NCBI GenBank assembly: GCA_003554685.1
Contig: PWHA01000318.1
Span: 1-8,490 of the forward strand
DNA from: Halanaerobiaceae bacterium
GTDB taxonomy: Bacteria; Bacillota; Halanaerobiia; Halanaerobiales; Halarsenatibacteraceae
DNA length: 8,490 nucleotides
Direction: 5' to 3'
How positions within the stretch are numbered: the first letter of the stretch is position 1; every line of letters starts with the position of its first letter. The notes under the pieces were generated by a model, which was not told the origin of the DNA, searched no databases, and saw nothing but the letters and a program-made list of their open reading frames with translations. A program made the position numbers and the translations under genes. Below, one piece after another: positions 1-5,992 of this stretch.

Positions 1-968
1 AGAGTCTTCTGGGCCTGAAAACCCCGCCGGGAAGTGCTGCGGCTGTAACTTAAGCTCAGGCTTACGGTCCTGCCTGCCAGCCCCAGGCTGCGGGCCCGGT
101 AACCAACATCCTCGCTCAGGTTAAAAATTACTGTCCTGATCTCCTCCGGTTCGGTATAATCCCGGTAGAGGGTTGCTCCCCGGCCGATACTCTTCCTGAC
201 ATCATCATAATAACCTCCGGGCAGGCTGGAGTCAATTCCCCAGGCCTGGCGATAAATCTCTTCTCCCACAACTCCCAGTTTCCGGCTGAAAAAACTGGCA
301 TCCCGGCGGGCAATATCACCCACCGTCCTGATTTTCCACCTTTTAAATTTCTCAGCCGTCCGGCTGCCTATCCCCCAGACTTCTGAAACCTCCACCGGCC
401 AGAGTTTCTCAGGTATATCCTGATAACGCCAGACAGCCAGTCCCTGCTTCTTACCTTCAATATCCATAGCCACCTTGGCCAGAAACATATTGGGTCCGAT
501 TCCGGCACTGCAGGAAAGTTTAAACTTCCGGAAAATATCTTCCTTGATCTTCTGCACCATCCTGACCGCTCCCCCGTAACGCTTTTTGGTTTTGTCCAGA
601 TCCAACCAGCTTTCATCTACAGAATAAATAAACATATCCTGCCGGGGAACATAACCGGTAAGAAGTTCAATCACCTGGAGAGATCTCTTCATATAAAGAG
701 ACATCCGGGGCTCAACCAGCATTATATCAGGGATTTTAGGTACTTCATAGAGCCGGTTCCCGGTTCTAATATTGAATTTTTCCTTAAGGGGAGGGGTGGC
801 GGCCAGAATTACCGAGCCCTTCTGGTCCTGATTGCCGACCACAGCCAGGGCCACCTGAAAAGGATCCAGACCCCGCTCTACCGCCTCCACACTGGCATAA
901 AAAGATTTCATATCAATACAGAGAACATCACCCTGAGGCAGTTCAGCATAATCCACCGGAGCTTTCAT
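1..968 (-). CDS. Y-family translesion DNA polymerase, UvrX/YqjW-like (3' end outside window)
   Basis: This is an error-prone DNA polymerase that copies past damaged template bases. About 322 codons are visible before the window edge; family members are usually about 410-420 residues, so the missing part is the end of the little-finger domain. The start ATG has a GGAGG site 8 nt upstream (977-981). Near the N-terminus the metal motif reads CIDMKSFYASVE: Asp19 is catalytic and Tyr24 sits at the sugar steric-gate position. SVDES supplies catalytic Asp118 and Glu119. SAGIGPNMFLAKVA (154-167) is the conserved palm segment, and VWGIGSRTAEKF (197-208) is the helix-hairpin-helix before the little finger. 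Lys instead of the usual Asp after the IDM motif resembles Bacillus UvrX/YqjW (from memory) more than DinB. Its promoter carries a LexA box, so SOS induction is expected. It is transcribed away from the YdcZ-like gene. The family call is firm; the subgroup is less so. Confidence 0.93.
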   Translation of the reverse strand, partial: MKAPVDYAELPQGDVLCIDMKSFYASVEAVERGLDPFQVALAVVGNQDQKGSVILAATPPLKEKFNIRTGNRLYEVPKIPDIMLVEPRMSLYMKRSLQVIELLTGYVPRQDMFIYSVDESWLDLDKTKKRYGGAVRMVQKIKEDIFRKFKLSCSAGIGPNMFLAKVAMDIEGKKQGLAVWRYQDIPEKLWPVEVSEVWGIGSRTAEKFKRWKIRTVGDIARRDASFFSRKLGVVGEEIYRQAWGIDSSLPGGYYDDVRKSIGRGATLYRDYTEPEEIRTVIFNLSEDVGYRARSLGLAGRTVSLSLSYSRSTSRRGFQAQKT

Positions 969-985
969 TTGTAATACCTCCTTAA

Positions 986-999
986 CAAACAGGTGTTGT
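986..999 (-). promoter_or_regulatory. Possible second, degenerate LexA half-box
   Basis: The minus-strand 14-mer ACAACACCTGTTTG keeps AAC-N4-GTT and the final G of the LexA consensus, 7 of 10 fixed positions. It is centred 22 bp (about two helical turns) downstream of the main box, just upstream of the ribosome binding site. The same ACAGGTGT core also occurs in the tandem repeat at 1077-1110, so it could belong to a different regulator. Confidence 0.3.
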
Positions 1000-1004
1000 A
1001 TTTT

Positions 1005-1033
1005 ATTCTAACATATGTTTGCTTGAAGGGCAA
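1005..1033 (-). promoter_or_regulatory. Sigma-A-type promoter of the Y-family polymerase gene
   Basis: Read on the minus strand, a -35 TTGCCC (1028-1033) and a -10 TAGAAT (1005-1010) are separated by exactly 17 bp. The spacer holds most of the LexA box. The predicted transcript starts near 998, about 30 nt before the start codon, and contains the ribosome binding site. This is a prediction from the consensus only. Confidence 0.65.
1008..1021 (-). promoter_or_regulatory. LexA (DinR) SOS box
   Basis: The minus-strand 14-mer CAAACATATGTTAG matches the Gram-positive LexA consensus CGAAC-N4-GTTCG at 8 of the 10 fixed positions. Its ATAT centre is the one found in the best Bacillus sites. It lies between the -35 and -10 of the polymerase promoter and overlaps the -10, where bound LexA would block RNA polymerase. 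A second, weaker copy (7 of 10 positions) lies at 986-999 in the leader. Family knowledge (SOS control of UvrX-type polymerases) agrees with this placement. Confidence 0.75.
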
Positions 1034-1050
1034 AAATGCCTGAAATTCAC

Positions 1051-1078
1051 TTGTATTTTGAGTTATAACTGATATAAT
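1051..1078 (+). promoter_or_regulatory. Promoter of the YdcZ-like membrane protein gene
   Basis: On the plus strand a -35 TTGTAT (1051-1056) and a perfect -10 TATAAT (1073-1078) are separated by 16 bp. The expected transcription start is near 1085, giving a leader of about 100 nt. The tandem repeat begins within the -10 box and the leader hairpin forms almost at the 5' end of the RNA. Confidence 0.6.
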
Positions 1079-1110
1079 TAACAGGTGTAACCGATTAACA
1101 GGTGTAATCG
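1077..1110 (+). repeat. Two tandem 17-bp repeats at the transcription start
   Basis: Two head-to-tail copies of a 17-bp unit, ATTAACAGGTGTAACCG (1077-1093) and the same with one C-to-T change (1094-1110), match at 16 of 17 bases. A fragment GGTTAACAG follows at 1111-1119. The array covers the predicted transcription start of the YdcZ-like gene, a typical place for a repressor. The protein that would bind is not known. Confidence 0.75.
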
Positions 1111-1115
1111 GGTTA
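1088..1115 (+). promoter_or_regulatory. Inverted repeat / leader hairpin inside the tandem repeat
   Basis: CCGATTA (1091-1097) and TAATCGG (1105-1111) are perfect 7-bp arms around a 7-nt loop. With one bulged G the stem extends to TAACC-GATTA against TAATC-GG(G)TTA, 10 pairs in all. No T-run follows, so it is not a standard terminator. It may be a dyad operator or a 5' RNA hairpin. Confidence 0.5.
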
Positions 1116-1186
1116 ACAGCTATTATCTTGCTCAAAATTTTTTTGCTTAAATTTGATCCATTTTACTCAGGGCAGGAGTGATTATG

Positions 1187-1621
1187 ATGATTGAAGGAAC
1201 CTTGTTTTCTATTCTGGCCGGTTTGATGATTTCGCTGCAGTCAATTTTTAATGCTCGTCTTGGTGAGGCGGCCAATCTCTGGCCTGCCAATGCCTTTGTG
1301 CACGGCAGCGGCTTTGTTTTTACCCTGCTGGTGCTGCTTTTTTTTCGCCAGCAGCCGGTCCTGGCTGCCTTCAAAGAGATTAATGTTATTTACCTGCTGG
1401 GAGGGGTGCTGGGAGCCGGTATAATCTATACAGTTATGCAGGGTGTTTCCACTCTGGGCATCAGTTATGCCCTGACGATAATCATTGTTACCCAGATTAT
1501 TGCTTCCCTTCTTATTAATTATTTTGGTCTGTTCGGAGAAGCTGTTATTGATATTTCAGTGATAAAAATACTGGGGCTGATTTTGATGATTATCGGTCTG
1601 ATAATTTTCCAACTTTATTGA
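1187..1621 (+). CDS. YdcZ-family (DUF606) DMT-type small membrane protein
   Basis: A roughly 144-residue, very hydrophobic protein with four to five predicted membrane helices. The first helix contains the family-like segment LAGLMISLQSIFNARLG, with Gln and Asn in the helix followed by a loop. Later segments GGVLGAGIIYTVMQGVSTLG and the C-terminal IKILGLILMIIGLIIFQ fit the DUF606/YdcZ pattern in the drug/metabolite transporter superfamily. The usual length is about 140-150, so it looks complete. Substrates are unknown; some members work as paired small exporters, but no partner is next to it. AGGAG (1174-1178) lies 8 nt before the ATG at 1187; the ATG at 1184 (5 nt) is nearly as good, while GTG at 1178 overlaps the binding site and is unlikely. 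The gene is monocistronic, ending before a hairpin terminator. Confidence 0.8.
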   Translation: MIEGTLFSILAGLMISLQSIFNARLGEAANLWPANAFVHGSGFVFTLLVLLFFRQQPVLAAFKEINVIYLLGGVLGAGIIYTVMQGVSTLGISYALTIIIVTQIIASLLINYFGLFGEAVIDISVIKILGLILMIIGLIIFQLY

Positions 1622-1681
1622 TTTTTTTCTCTGAAAATCTTTACAATACGGCATACTAATTTATTAAAACATTTGATTAAG

Positions 1682-1719
1682 AAATCGACTCCTAGACAGC
1701 AGGAGTCGATTTTTCTTTT
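1682..1719 (+). terminator. Rho-independent terminator between convergent genes
   Basis: A perfect 12-bp stem (AAATCGACTCCT at 1682-1693, complement at 1701-1712) closes a 7-nt loop and runs into a T-rich tail at 1710-1719 with one C. It ends the plus-strand YdcZ-like transcript. Because the opposite strand also leaves the stem into a short T-rich stretch, it may also stop the convergent minus-strand operon that ends at 1797. Confidence 0.9.
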
Positions 1720-1796
1720 ATTACTCGAAAATCTCTCTACTGGATTTTTATCCAATTCATTTATTTAGATTATGCCTTACAGCCAGGGAAAAGCCC

Positions 1797-3161
1797 TCAA
1801 ACTATCGGGCAGCTAGTGGAAGACCAGCCTATCAGCCCCCCTAAAACAACACTTATATTATCATAACCCCTGTTCTTCAGCAGGGTTGCTGCTGTCATGG
1901 ACCTCAACCCGCTGCCGCAGAAAATATAAATTTCTTTATCCTCGGGAAGTTCAGAATAGCCATCCGTCAGCTGCGTCAGGTGAATATTTACGGCATCCTG
2001 GATCTCTCCCTCTTCTTCCAGCTCATCCCGGGAGCGGATATCGAGAATAAAATAATCACCGGAGCCGTCGATAATCTGACATAGTTTATCCACAGTAATG
2101 GTATTGATAGAGGTGCTTTTTTTACCGGCCATATGCCAGTTGATCAGGCCACCTGAGAGATAACCTCTGATATTATCAAATCCAGTCCGGTAGAGATGGG
2201 TAATTTCTTCCGAGGGATATTCTCCTTCGGTAACCAGCAGAATCGGTTTATCCAGGGGAACAAACCAGCCGGCAAAACTGGGCAGATTATCCTTCCAGAT
2301 GGAGAGAGCGCCGGGAATATGGGCGCTGGCAAAGCTGACTTCCATTCTGGCATCCAGCACTACAGCCTCATTTTCCTCTCTAATGCGGTCAAATTCTACT
2401 GCTGTCAGGGGTGCGGGTTTTTCATACTGAGACAGTGAGGGGGGACCTTCCAGATTATATTTTTCCATTTTTTTAAAGTAGGGAGGATATTCCAGCATTT
2501 TGCCGACCTTTTCAATAAACTCCTCTTTGCTCTCAACCTGAAGTTTAGGATTGAGCTTCTTTTCAATGCCAATTGTTGTCCACTCCCGGTCAGAAATGGC
2601 ACTGGCACAGACCGATCCTGCTCCGTGAGCCGGACAGAGAATCACCCCGTCTCCCAGAGGAAAAATTTTCTTGAAGATGGAATCATAAAGGGCACCGGCT
2701 GTTTCCGGCAGCTTCTCCTCTCCCAGAAAATCAACCCGGCCTACATCCCCGGCAAAAATCACATCACCGGTAAAAACCATCCAGGGCTCCCCTTCATAGC
2801 CATAAAGGACATAGCTGCGGGATCCGGGCGTATGTCCGGGAGTATGAAGGGCTTCAACTGCCAACCGACCAGCCTGAAACTTCTGGCCTGCTTCGACCGG
2901 ATTTCCATACTGATAATCCAGATGAGGATCAGCATGCCAGATATCTGCCCCGGTTTTCTGCTTGATCTCCAGGGAACCGATTAAGTAATCCTCATTACGA
3001 TGAGTTTCCAGTACATGTTTGATGGCATAACCTGCTTCCACGGCCTTTTCCAGATAAACTTTAATGTCACGGCGGGGGTCAATGACTACTGCCTCACCAC
3101 TGTCTCCCAGCAGATAGGAATTATGAGCCAGACCCGGTGATTTGATCTTTTCAAATAACAT
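1797..3161 (-). CDS. CstB-like MBL-fold / tandem rhodanese protein (putative persulfide dioxygenase-sulfurtransferase)
   Basis: A 454-residue cytosolic protein with the layout of Staphylococcus CstB (about 444 residues): metallo-beta-lactamase domain (1-200), pseudo-rhodanese (about 250-348), rhodanese (about 355-454). Enzymes of this kind oxidise glutathione, CoA or bacillithiol persulfide and pass sulfur to make thiosulfate. The usual metal motif HxHxDH is here H54-R-N56-E-D58-Y59. The three ligands of the mononuclear iron in ETHE1/CstB-type enzymes are kept: His54, His110 (TPGHTPGS) and Asp133 (FTGD), with the same 56-residue spacing between the two His. His179 (CPAHGAG) is also present. 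The first rhodanese has TEGEYPS where the catalytic Cys loop should be, so it is inactive. The second has Cys415 in CGSGLR. An AAGGAG site precedes the ATG. It follows the permease gene by 39 nt on the same strand. Persulfide oxidation is inferred, because the variant motif means activity is unproven. Confidence 0.87.
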   Translation of the reverse strand: MLFEKIKSPGLAHNSYLLGDSGEAVVIDPRRDIKVYLEKAVEAGYAIKHVLETHRNEDYLIGSLEIKQKTGADIWHADPHLDYQYGNPVEAGQKFQAGRLAVEALHTPGHTPGSRSYVLYGYEGEPWMVFTGDVIFAGDVGRVDFLGEEKLPETAGALYDSIFKKIFPLGDGVILCPAHGAGSVCASAISDREWTTIGIEKKLNPKLQVESKEEFIEKVGKMLEYPPYFKKMEKYNLEGPPSLSQYEKPAPLTAVEFDRIREENEAVVLDARMEVSFASAHIPGALSIWKDNLPSFAGWFVPLDKPILLVTEGEYPSEEITHLYRTGFDNIRGYLSGGLINWHMAGKKSTSINTITVDKLCQIIDGSGDYFILDIRSRDELEEEGEIQDAVNIHLTQLTDGYSELPEDKEIYIFCGSGLRSMTAATLLKNRGYDNISVVLGGLIGWSSTSCPIV

Positions 3162-3200
3162 TGATTATCTCTCCTTTGTAATTTTAAAAATCTCCAGATT

Positions 3201-5009
3201 TTATAGATAAAAAAGATAGATCATAATTACCGTTACCATAATGTAAAGCAGAGATAACAGTCCTCCCGCTTTAAGATAGTCTTTACTGCTGTAACCTCCA
3301 GGATTCATTAAAAAAGCATTTACCTGATGGGTGGGAAGAATAAAGGAATTGGAAGCACAAACTGCCACCAACATGGCCAGGGCCCGGGGATTGATACCGA
3401 GCTGCCGTCCCAGAATCATAACTAGAGGAACCAGAACTGCCGTCGAGGCCACATTTGACATAAAGAGGGTGAAAATTGAGGCCAGCAAAGCCAGAACCAG
3501 CAGAATTAGAAATACCGGACTGCCCTCCAGCACGGTCATCATTCTGACAGACAAAAATTCAGCTGTCCCGGTTTTCTCCATGGCCAGTCCCAGGGGAATT
3601 AATCCTGTCAGTAAAAAAACAGTCTGCCAGTCAACAGCCCGATAGATCTCTTTAACCGGGATAAGACCCAGCAGCACCATCAGCAGTGCTCCACTGAAGA
3701 GAGACAGTGCCAGTTCAAAACCAAGTAAAATAAGACTTATCGCTAGAAGAAAAACTGCCCCGGCCAGCCGGGGGTTTCCGGTGCCGGTTTTCCTGCTGCG
3801 CAGCGGGGTTAAAGAGATGAAATCTTCCGAACCAACAGCAGCCCTAATATTATCCACCAGGCCGAAGAAGACAATAATATCTCCGGACTGCAGGGTTAGA
3901 TCAGAAAAATCTCCGGAAATCTCCTCATCACCTCTGATCAGCATCAAAGGGTTAATATTATAGTTCTTTCTTACTGCAATCTGCCTGATTGTTTTGCCCT
4001 GGTGGTCAGAACGGGGGGGAACCACAAGCTCGGCAAAGGAGCTGTCCTGGAGATCCTCCTGTGATATTAACTCTCCGGACTCTCTGCGCTGCCCCTCCCG
4101 GGAATACTGTAAATTATAATCCTGAGAGAATTTCTCGATGCTGGATTCTTTACCCAGAATTATTAATTCCTGCCGGGAGGAAAAACGGGTAAAGCGCCAG
4201 GGAGCATAGGAAATATCCTCCTTCTCTTTGAGTGCCAGGAGATAGAGACCGTATTCTCCCCAGAGACCGGCAGACTCCTGGGTCAGACCCTGGAGGGAAC
4301 TTCCTTCGGGAATTTTACAGCGAAATATTGTGGTGGCCAGCCCCCAGCATTCCACCATTTTCTTCTGCTCAACCATCTCCTCGCTGGTCTCAGGGCCGGT
4401 ATCAGGTAGAAGTTGACCGCCCAGGATAAAAAAGTAAGCCACACCTGTCAGCAGCAAAACAAGTCCGATTGGAGTTACACTGAAGAGGTTAAAGGGCTCC
4501 TGTCCACCCTGCATCAGAAGATCGTTTAAAATAATTAGGTTGCCGGAACCCACCATGGTCAGGCTGCCTCCCATCAAGGCGGCAAACCCCACCGGCATCA
4601 GGATCCGGGAAAGCGAAGATTCAGTTTTCCGGGAAATCTTTCTCACCATTGGCAGAAAGAGGGCTATTACCCCAATGTTCTGGACAAAGGCAGAGAAAAT
4701 CCCGGCCGAAGCTGAAACCACTGCTGTCAATCTTTTTTCTTCCCTGCCGGCCACCTGAATGAGCGGTCCGGTAATTAGCTGGATGGCGCCGGACTGCTCC
4801 AGGCCATATCCCATTATCATGACTGCAATAACAGCAATTACCGCATTACTGGCCAGTCCAGAAAAAGCCTCAAGAGGTTCGATTAAGCCCAGCCAGGGCA
4901 GAACAACCAAGACCAGCAGGGCTGTTATATCCACCCGGAAAAGTTCGGTAATAAATAAGATTATGGTGACCAGGAGAACCAGCAGAGTCAGGCCTATTTC
5001 CAGTGTCAT
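3201..5009 (-). CDS. SLC13-family anion permease with central TrkA-C (RCK_C) domains
   Basis: A 602-residue inner-membrane carrier of the divalent-anion/sulfate permease group. Two membrane halves (about 1-200 and 412-602) flank a cytosolic insert (about 201-405). The insert holds two TrkA-C-like modules; the second is clearest, from FAELVVPP (325-332) through SGDIIVFFG (375-383). Substrate-site hairpins are visible as QNIGVIALFLP (110-120) with GSGNLIIL (154-161) in the first half. In the second half they are SNVASTAVLVPL (519-530) with SNSFILPTHQVNAFLM (553-568). The ATG has GGAGG a few bases upstream. It is the first gene of an operon with the CstB-like protein, so a sulfur oxyanion (sulfate, sulfite or thiosulfate) is the best guess; in the cst system of Staphylococcus a TauE-type carrier occupies a similar role. 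Import versus export cannot be told from sequence. No clear -35/-10 pair was found upstream. Confidence 0.88.
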   Translation of the reverse strand: MTLEIGLTLLVLLVTIILFITELFRVDITALLVLVVLPWLGLIEPLEAFSGLASNAVIAVIAVMIMGYGLEQSGAIQLITGPLIQVAGREEKRLTAVVSASAGIFSAFVQNIGVIALFLPMVRKISRKTESSLSRILMPVGFAALMGGSLTMVGSGNLIILNDLLMQGGQEPFNLFSVTPIGLVLLLTGVAYFFILGGQLLPDTGPETSEEMVEQKKMVECWGLATTIFRCKIPEGSSLQGLTQESAGLWGEYGLYLLALKEKEDISYAPWRFTRFSSRQELIILGKESSIEKFSQDYNLQYSREGQRRESGELISQEDLQDSSFAELVVPPRSDHQGKTIRQIAVRKNYNINPLMLIRGDEEISGDFSDLTLQSGDIIVFFGLVDNIRAAVGSEDFISLTPLRSRKTGTGNPRLAGAVFLLAISLILLGFELALSLFSGALLMVLLGLIPVKEIYRAVDWQTVFLLTGLIPLGLAMEKTGTAEFLSVRMMTVLEGSPVFLILLVLALLASIFTLFMSNVASTAVLVPLVMILGRQLGINPRALAMLVAVCASNSFILPTHQVNAFLMNPGGYSSKDYLKAGGLLSLLYIMVTVIMIYLFYL

Positions 5010-5132
5010 GGAACACCTCCATTTGAGACTAAAGTTAAATTTTCCTGACCTGATGCAGTTGTTTTATAATCTTTCTATAAAAAACATTTTTTTCCTGCTT
5101 ATTTTCATAAATAAAATCAGCAGAGAGAGAAA

Positions 5133-5157
5133 TTGATGATTTTGATAAATACTTGAT
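5133..5157 (-). promoter_or_regulatory. Three TTGAT/ATCAA half-sites upstream of the permease operon
   Basis: TTGAT occurs at 5133-5137, 5142-5146 and 5153-5157 on the plus strand, that is ATCAA three times on the coding strand of the downstream permease gene, spaced 9 and 11 bp (near one helical turn). TTGAT is the FNR-type half-site, and the Crp/Fnr protein at 6768-7445 has the matching recognition residues. No full TTGAT-N4-ATCAA dyad is formed and the region is AT-rich, so chance is possible. The wider 5010-5176 stretch shows no convincing sigma-A promoter. Confidence 0.25.
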
Positions 5158-5176
5158 TAATTAACACTTCCAGCAA

Positions 5177-5213
5177 GGGAAAAGAAAAGGGAGCTCGAGA
5201 TCTACTCAAGCTC
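5177..5213 (-). terminator. Terminator of the arsR-DUF364 operon
   Basis: On the minus strand GAGCTTGAG (5213-5205) pairs with CTCGAGCTC (5199-5191): nine pairs including one G-U, around a 5-nt loop, followed by a pyrimidine-rich tail CCTTTTCTTTTCCC (5190-5177). On the plus strand the same position is a C-A mismatch and there is no T-run, so the structure is directional. It separates the ArsR operon from the permease operon. Confidence 0.65.
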
Positions 5214-5297
5214 ACTTACAGCATAAATATAATTAACATCTATGATTTATTAGAGCACCTCAACCTCAAAATCGGTATCCCCCCGGCCCAAAAAAAC

Positions 5298-5609
5298 TTA
5301 ACTGTGGCCGTAAAAACAGATGTGAGACAGATCCAGCAGATAGGCCGGACCGGAAATTGTATTGCCATAAAAGGCAAAGAGTTTATCATACTTCTGAAAA
5401 AGATATATAAGATTATCTGCGGTGCTATTGACAATAGTTGAACCTGTGGCCAGGATAAAATCCGCGTTTTGAACCAGATTTTCAGTATCCCTGCTGCCGT
5501 CAAGAACCTTAACTCCATATTCTTCTCTGCCAATTCTGTCAGAATTAAGGTCGGTCAAAAAAACCTGATCTGCTCCAAAGGAATTAACGGCTGCCTCCAG
5601 CAGAGCCAT
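5298..5609 (-). CDS. Short DUF364-domain protein (Rossmann-like, putative metal/ligand binding)
   Basis: A 103-residue protein that resembles only the C-terminal DUF364 domain. Family proteins normally have about 230-260 residues with a DUF4213 N-terminal half. Recognisable segments are the start MALLEAAVNSFGADQVFLTD, the DLNSDRIG turn (20-27), the glycine-rich ATGSTIVNST (54-63), FYGNTISGPAYLL (80-92) and a final CFYGHS. The start is well supported: GGAGG (5617-5621) lies 7 nt before the ATG. It is the second gene of an operon, 20 nt after the ArsR gene. The family is annotated as putative heavy-metal chelation, without proof, and function is unknown; control by the ArsR protein would fit metal, metalloid or thiol stress. 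After the TAA stop the same frame stays open for 15 codons. I see no frameshift remnant of a DUF4213 domain upstream, because the ArsR gene is intact there. Confidence 0.78.
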   Translation of the reverse strand: MALLEAAVNSFGADQVFLTDLNSDRIGREEYGVKVLDGSRDTENLVQNADFILATGSTIVNSTADNLIYLFQKYDKLFAFYGNTISGPAYLLDLSHICFYGHS

Positions 5610-5629
5610 AAATGTGCCTCCTTAAAAAA

Positions 5630-5953
5630 TTAATTCTCTTTCTGACAGCAGCTGCCCCGGTGATTTTTCTGACATTCCCTGGGCACTTTAATTTCCTGCG
5701 GTAGATTCTCAAGAGCCTTTGAGATACCGGCCAGAACCTTTTCCTGCACCTGATAATGAACCCAGTAGCCCCGTTTTTCTCCCTGAACCAGGCCGGCTTC
5801 TCTGAGCACCTTTAAATGCTGAGAAATGGCAGCTTCTGATAGATCCAGCCGGTGGGCCAGCGAACGAACACAGTGATCTTCCTGGAGCAGCAGCGTTATT
5901 ATTTTTAAACGAGACTCTTCGGCCAGAGCTTTTAAAGACTGTAATAACTTCAT
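5630..5953 (-). CDS. ArsR/SmtB-family transcriptional repressor
   Basis: A 107-residue winged-helix regulator of normal family length. LKALAEESRLKIITLL is the standard first helices. SEAAISQHLKVLREAGLV (39-56) is the recognition helix-turn-helix, and GEKRGYWVHYQV (58-69) is the beta-wing. The alpha-3 region, CVC in classical ArsR, has a single Cys28 in HCVRSL. The C-terminus adds Cys94, Cys102 and Cys103 in an ECQKNHRGSCCQK tail. These four cysteines could bind a soft metal or metalloid, or form a dithiol or persulfide switch; which one cannot be decided here. AAAGGAGG lies 5 nt before the ATG. It is the first gene of a two-gene operon with the DUF364 protein, with a good promoter and inverted repeats upstream, so autorepression is likely. 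Confidence 0.92.
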   Translation of the reverse strand: MKLLQSLKALAEESRLKIITLLLQEDHCVRSLAHRLDLSEAAISQHLKVLREAGLVQGEKRGYWVHYQVQEKVLAGISKALENLPQEIKVPRECQKNHRGSCCQKEN

Positions 5954-5975
5954 ATGAGCCTCCTTTAGATATTTG

Positions 5976-5989
5976 TTATTCCAGAATAA
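5976..5989. promoter_or_regulatory. Candidate ArsR operator, 6-2-6 palindrome
   Basis: TTATTC-CA-GAATAA is a perfect 6-2-6 inverted repeat in the leader of the arsR gene, between the promoter and the ribosome binding site. ArsR/SmtB dimers bind AT-rich imperfect dyads placed over or just after the promoter. No footprint is available; the assignment is by position and symmetry. Confidence 0.4.
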
Positions 5990-5992
5990 ATT

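Noticed and set aside
128..616. Minus-strand open frames of 63 and 82 codons inside the polymerase gene
   Set aside because: They overlap the clearly coding polymerase frame out of phase, have no ribosome site and no recognisable domain.
1147..1374. Minus-strand open frame opposite the YdcZ-like gene
   Set aside because: Antisense shadow of a convincing membrane-protein gene, with no family-like sequence and no ribosome site.
1741..1800. Short inverted repeats such as TGGAT-TTTT-ATCCA downstream of the CstB-like gene
   Set aside because: Five-bp arms in AT-rich DNA; the 12-bp stem at 1682-1712 is a much better terminator.
2144..2984. Open frames on both strands within the CstB-like gene
   Set aside because: The 454-codon frame explains the region fully; the others show no domain or start signals.
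3331..5136. Series of plus-strand open frames opposite the permease gene
   Set aside because: They are antisense shadows, rich in Pro, Arg and Ser as expected from complemented hydrophobic codons, without ribosome sites.
5240..5533. Minus-strand 97-codon frame overlapping the DUF364 gene
   Set aside because: The DUF364 frame has family motifs and a strong ribosome site; this frame has neither.
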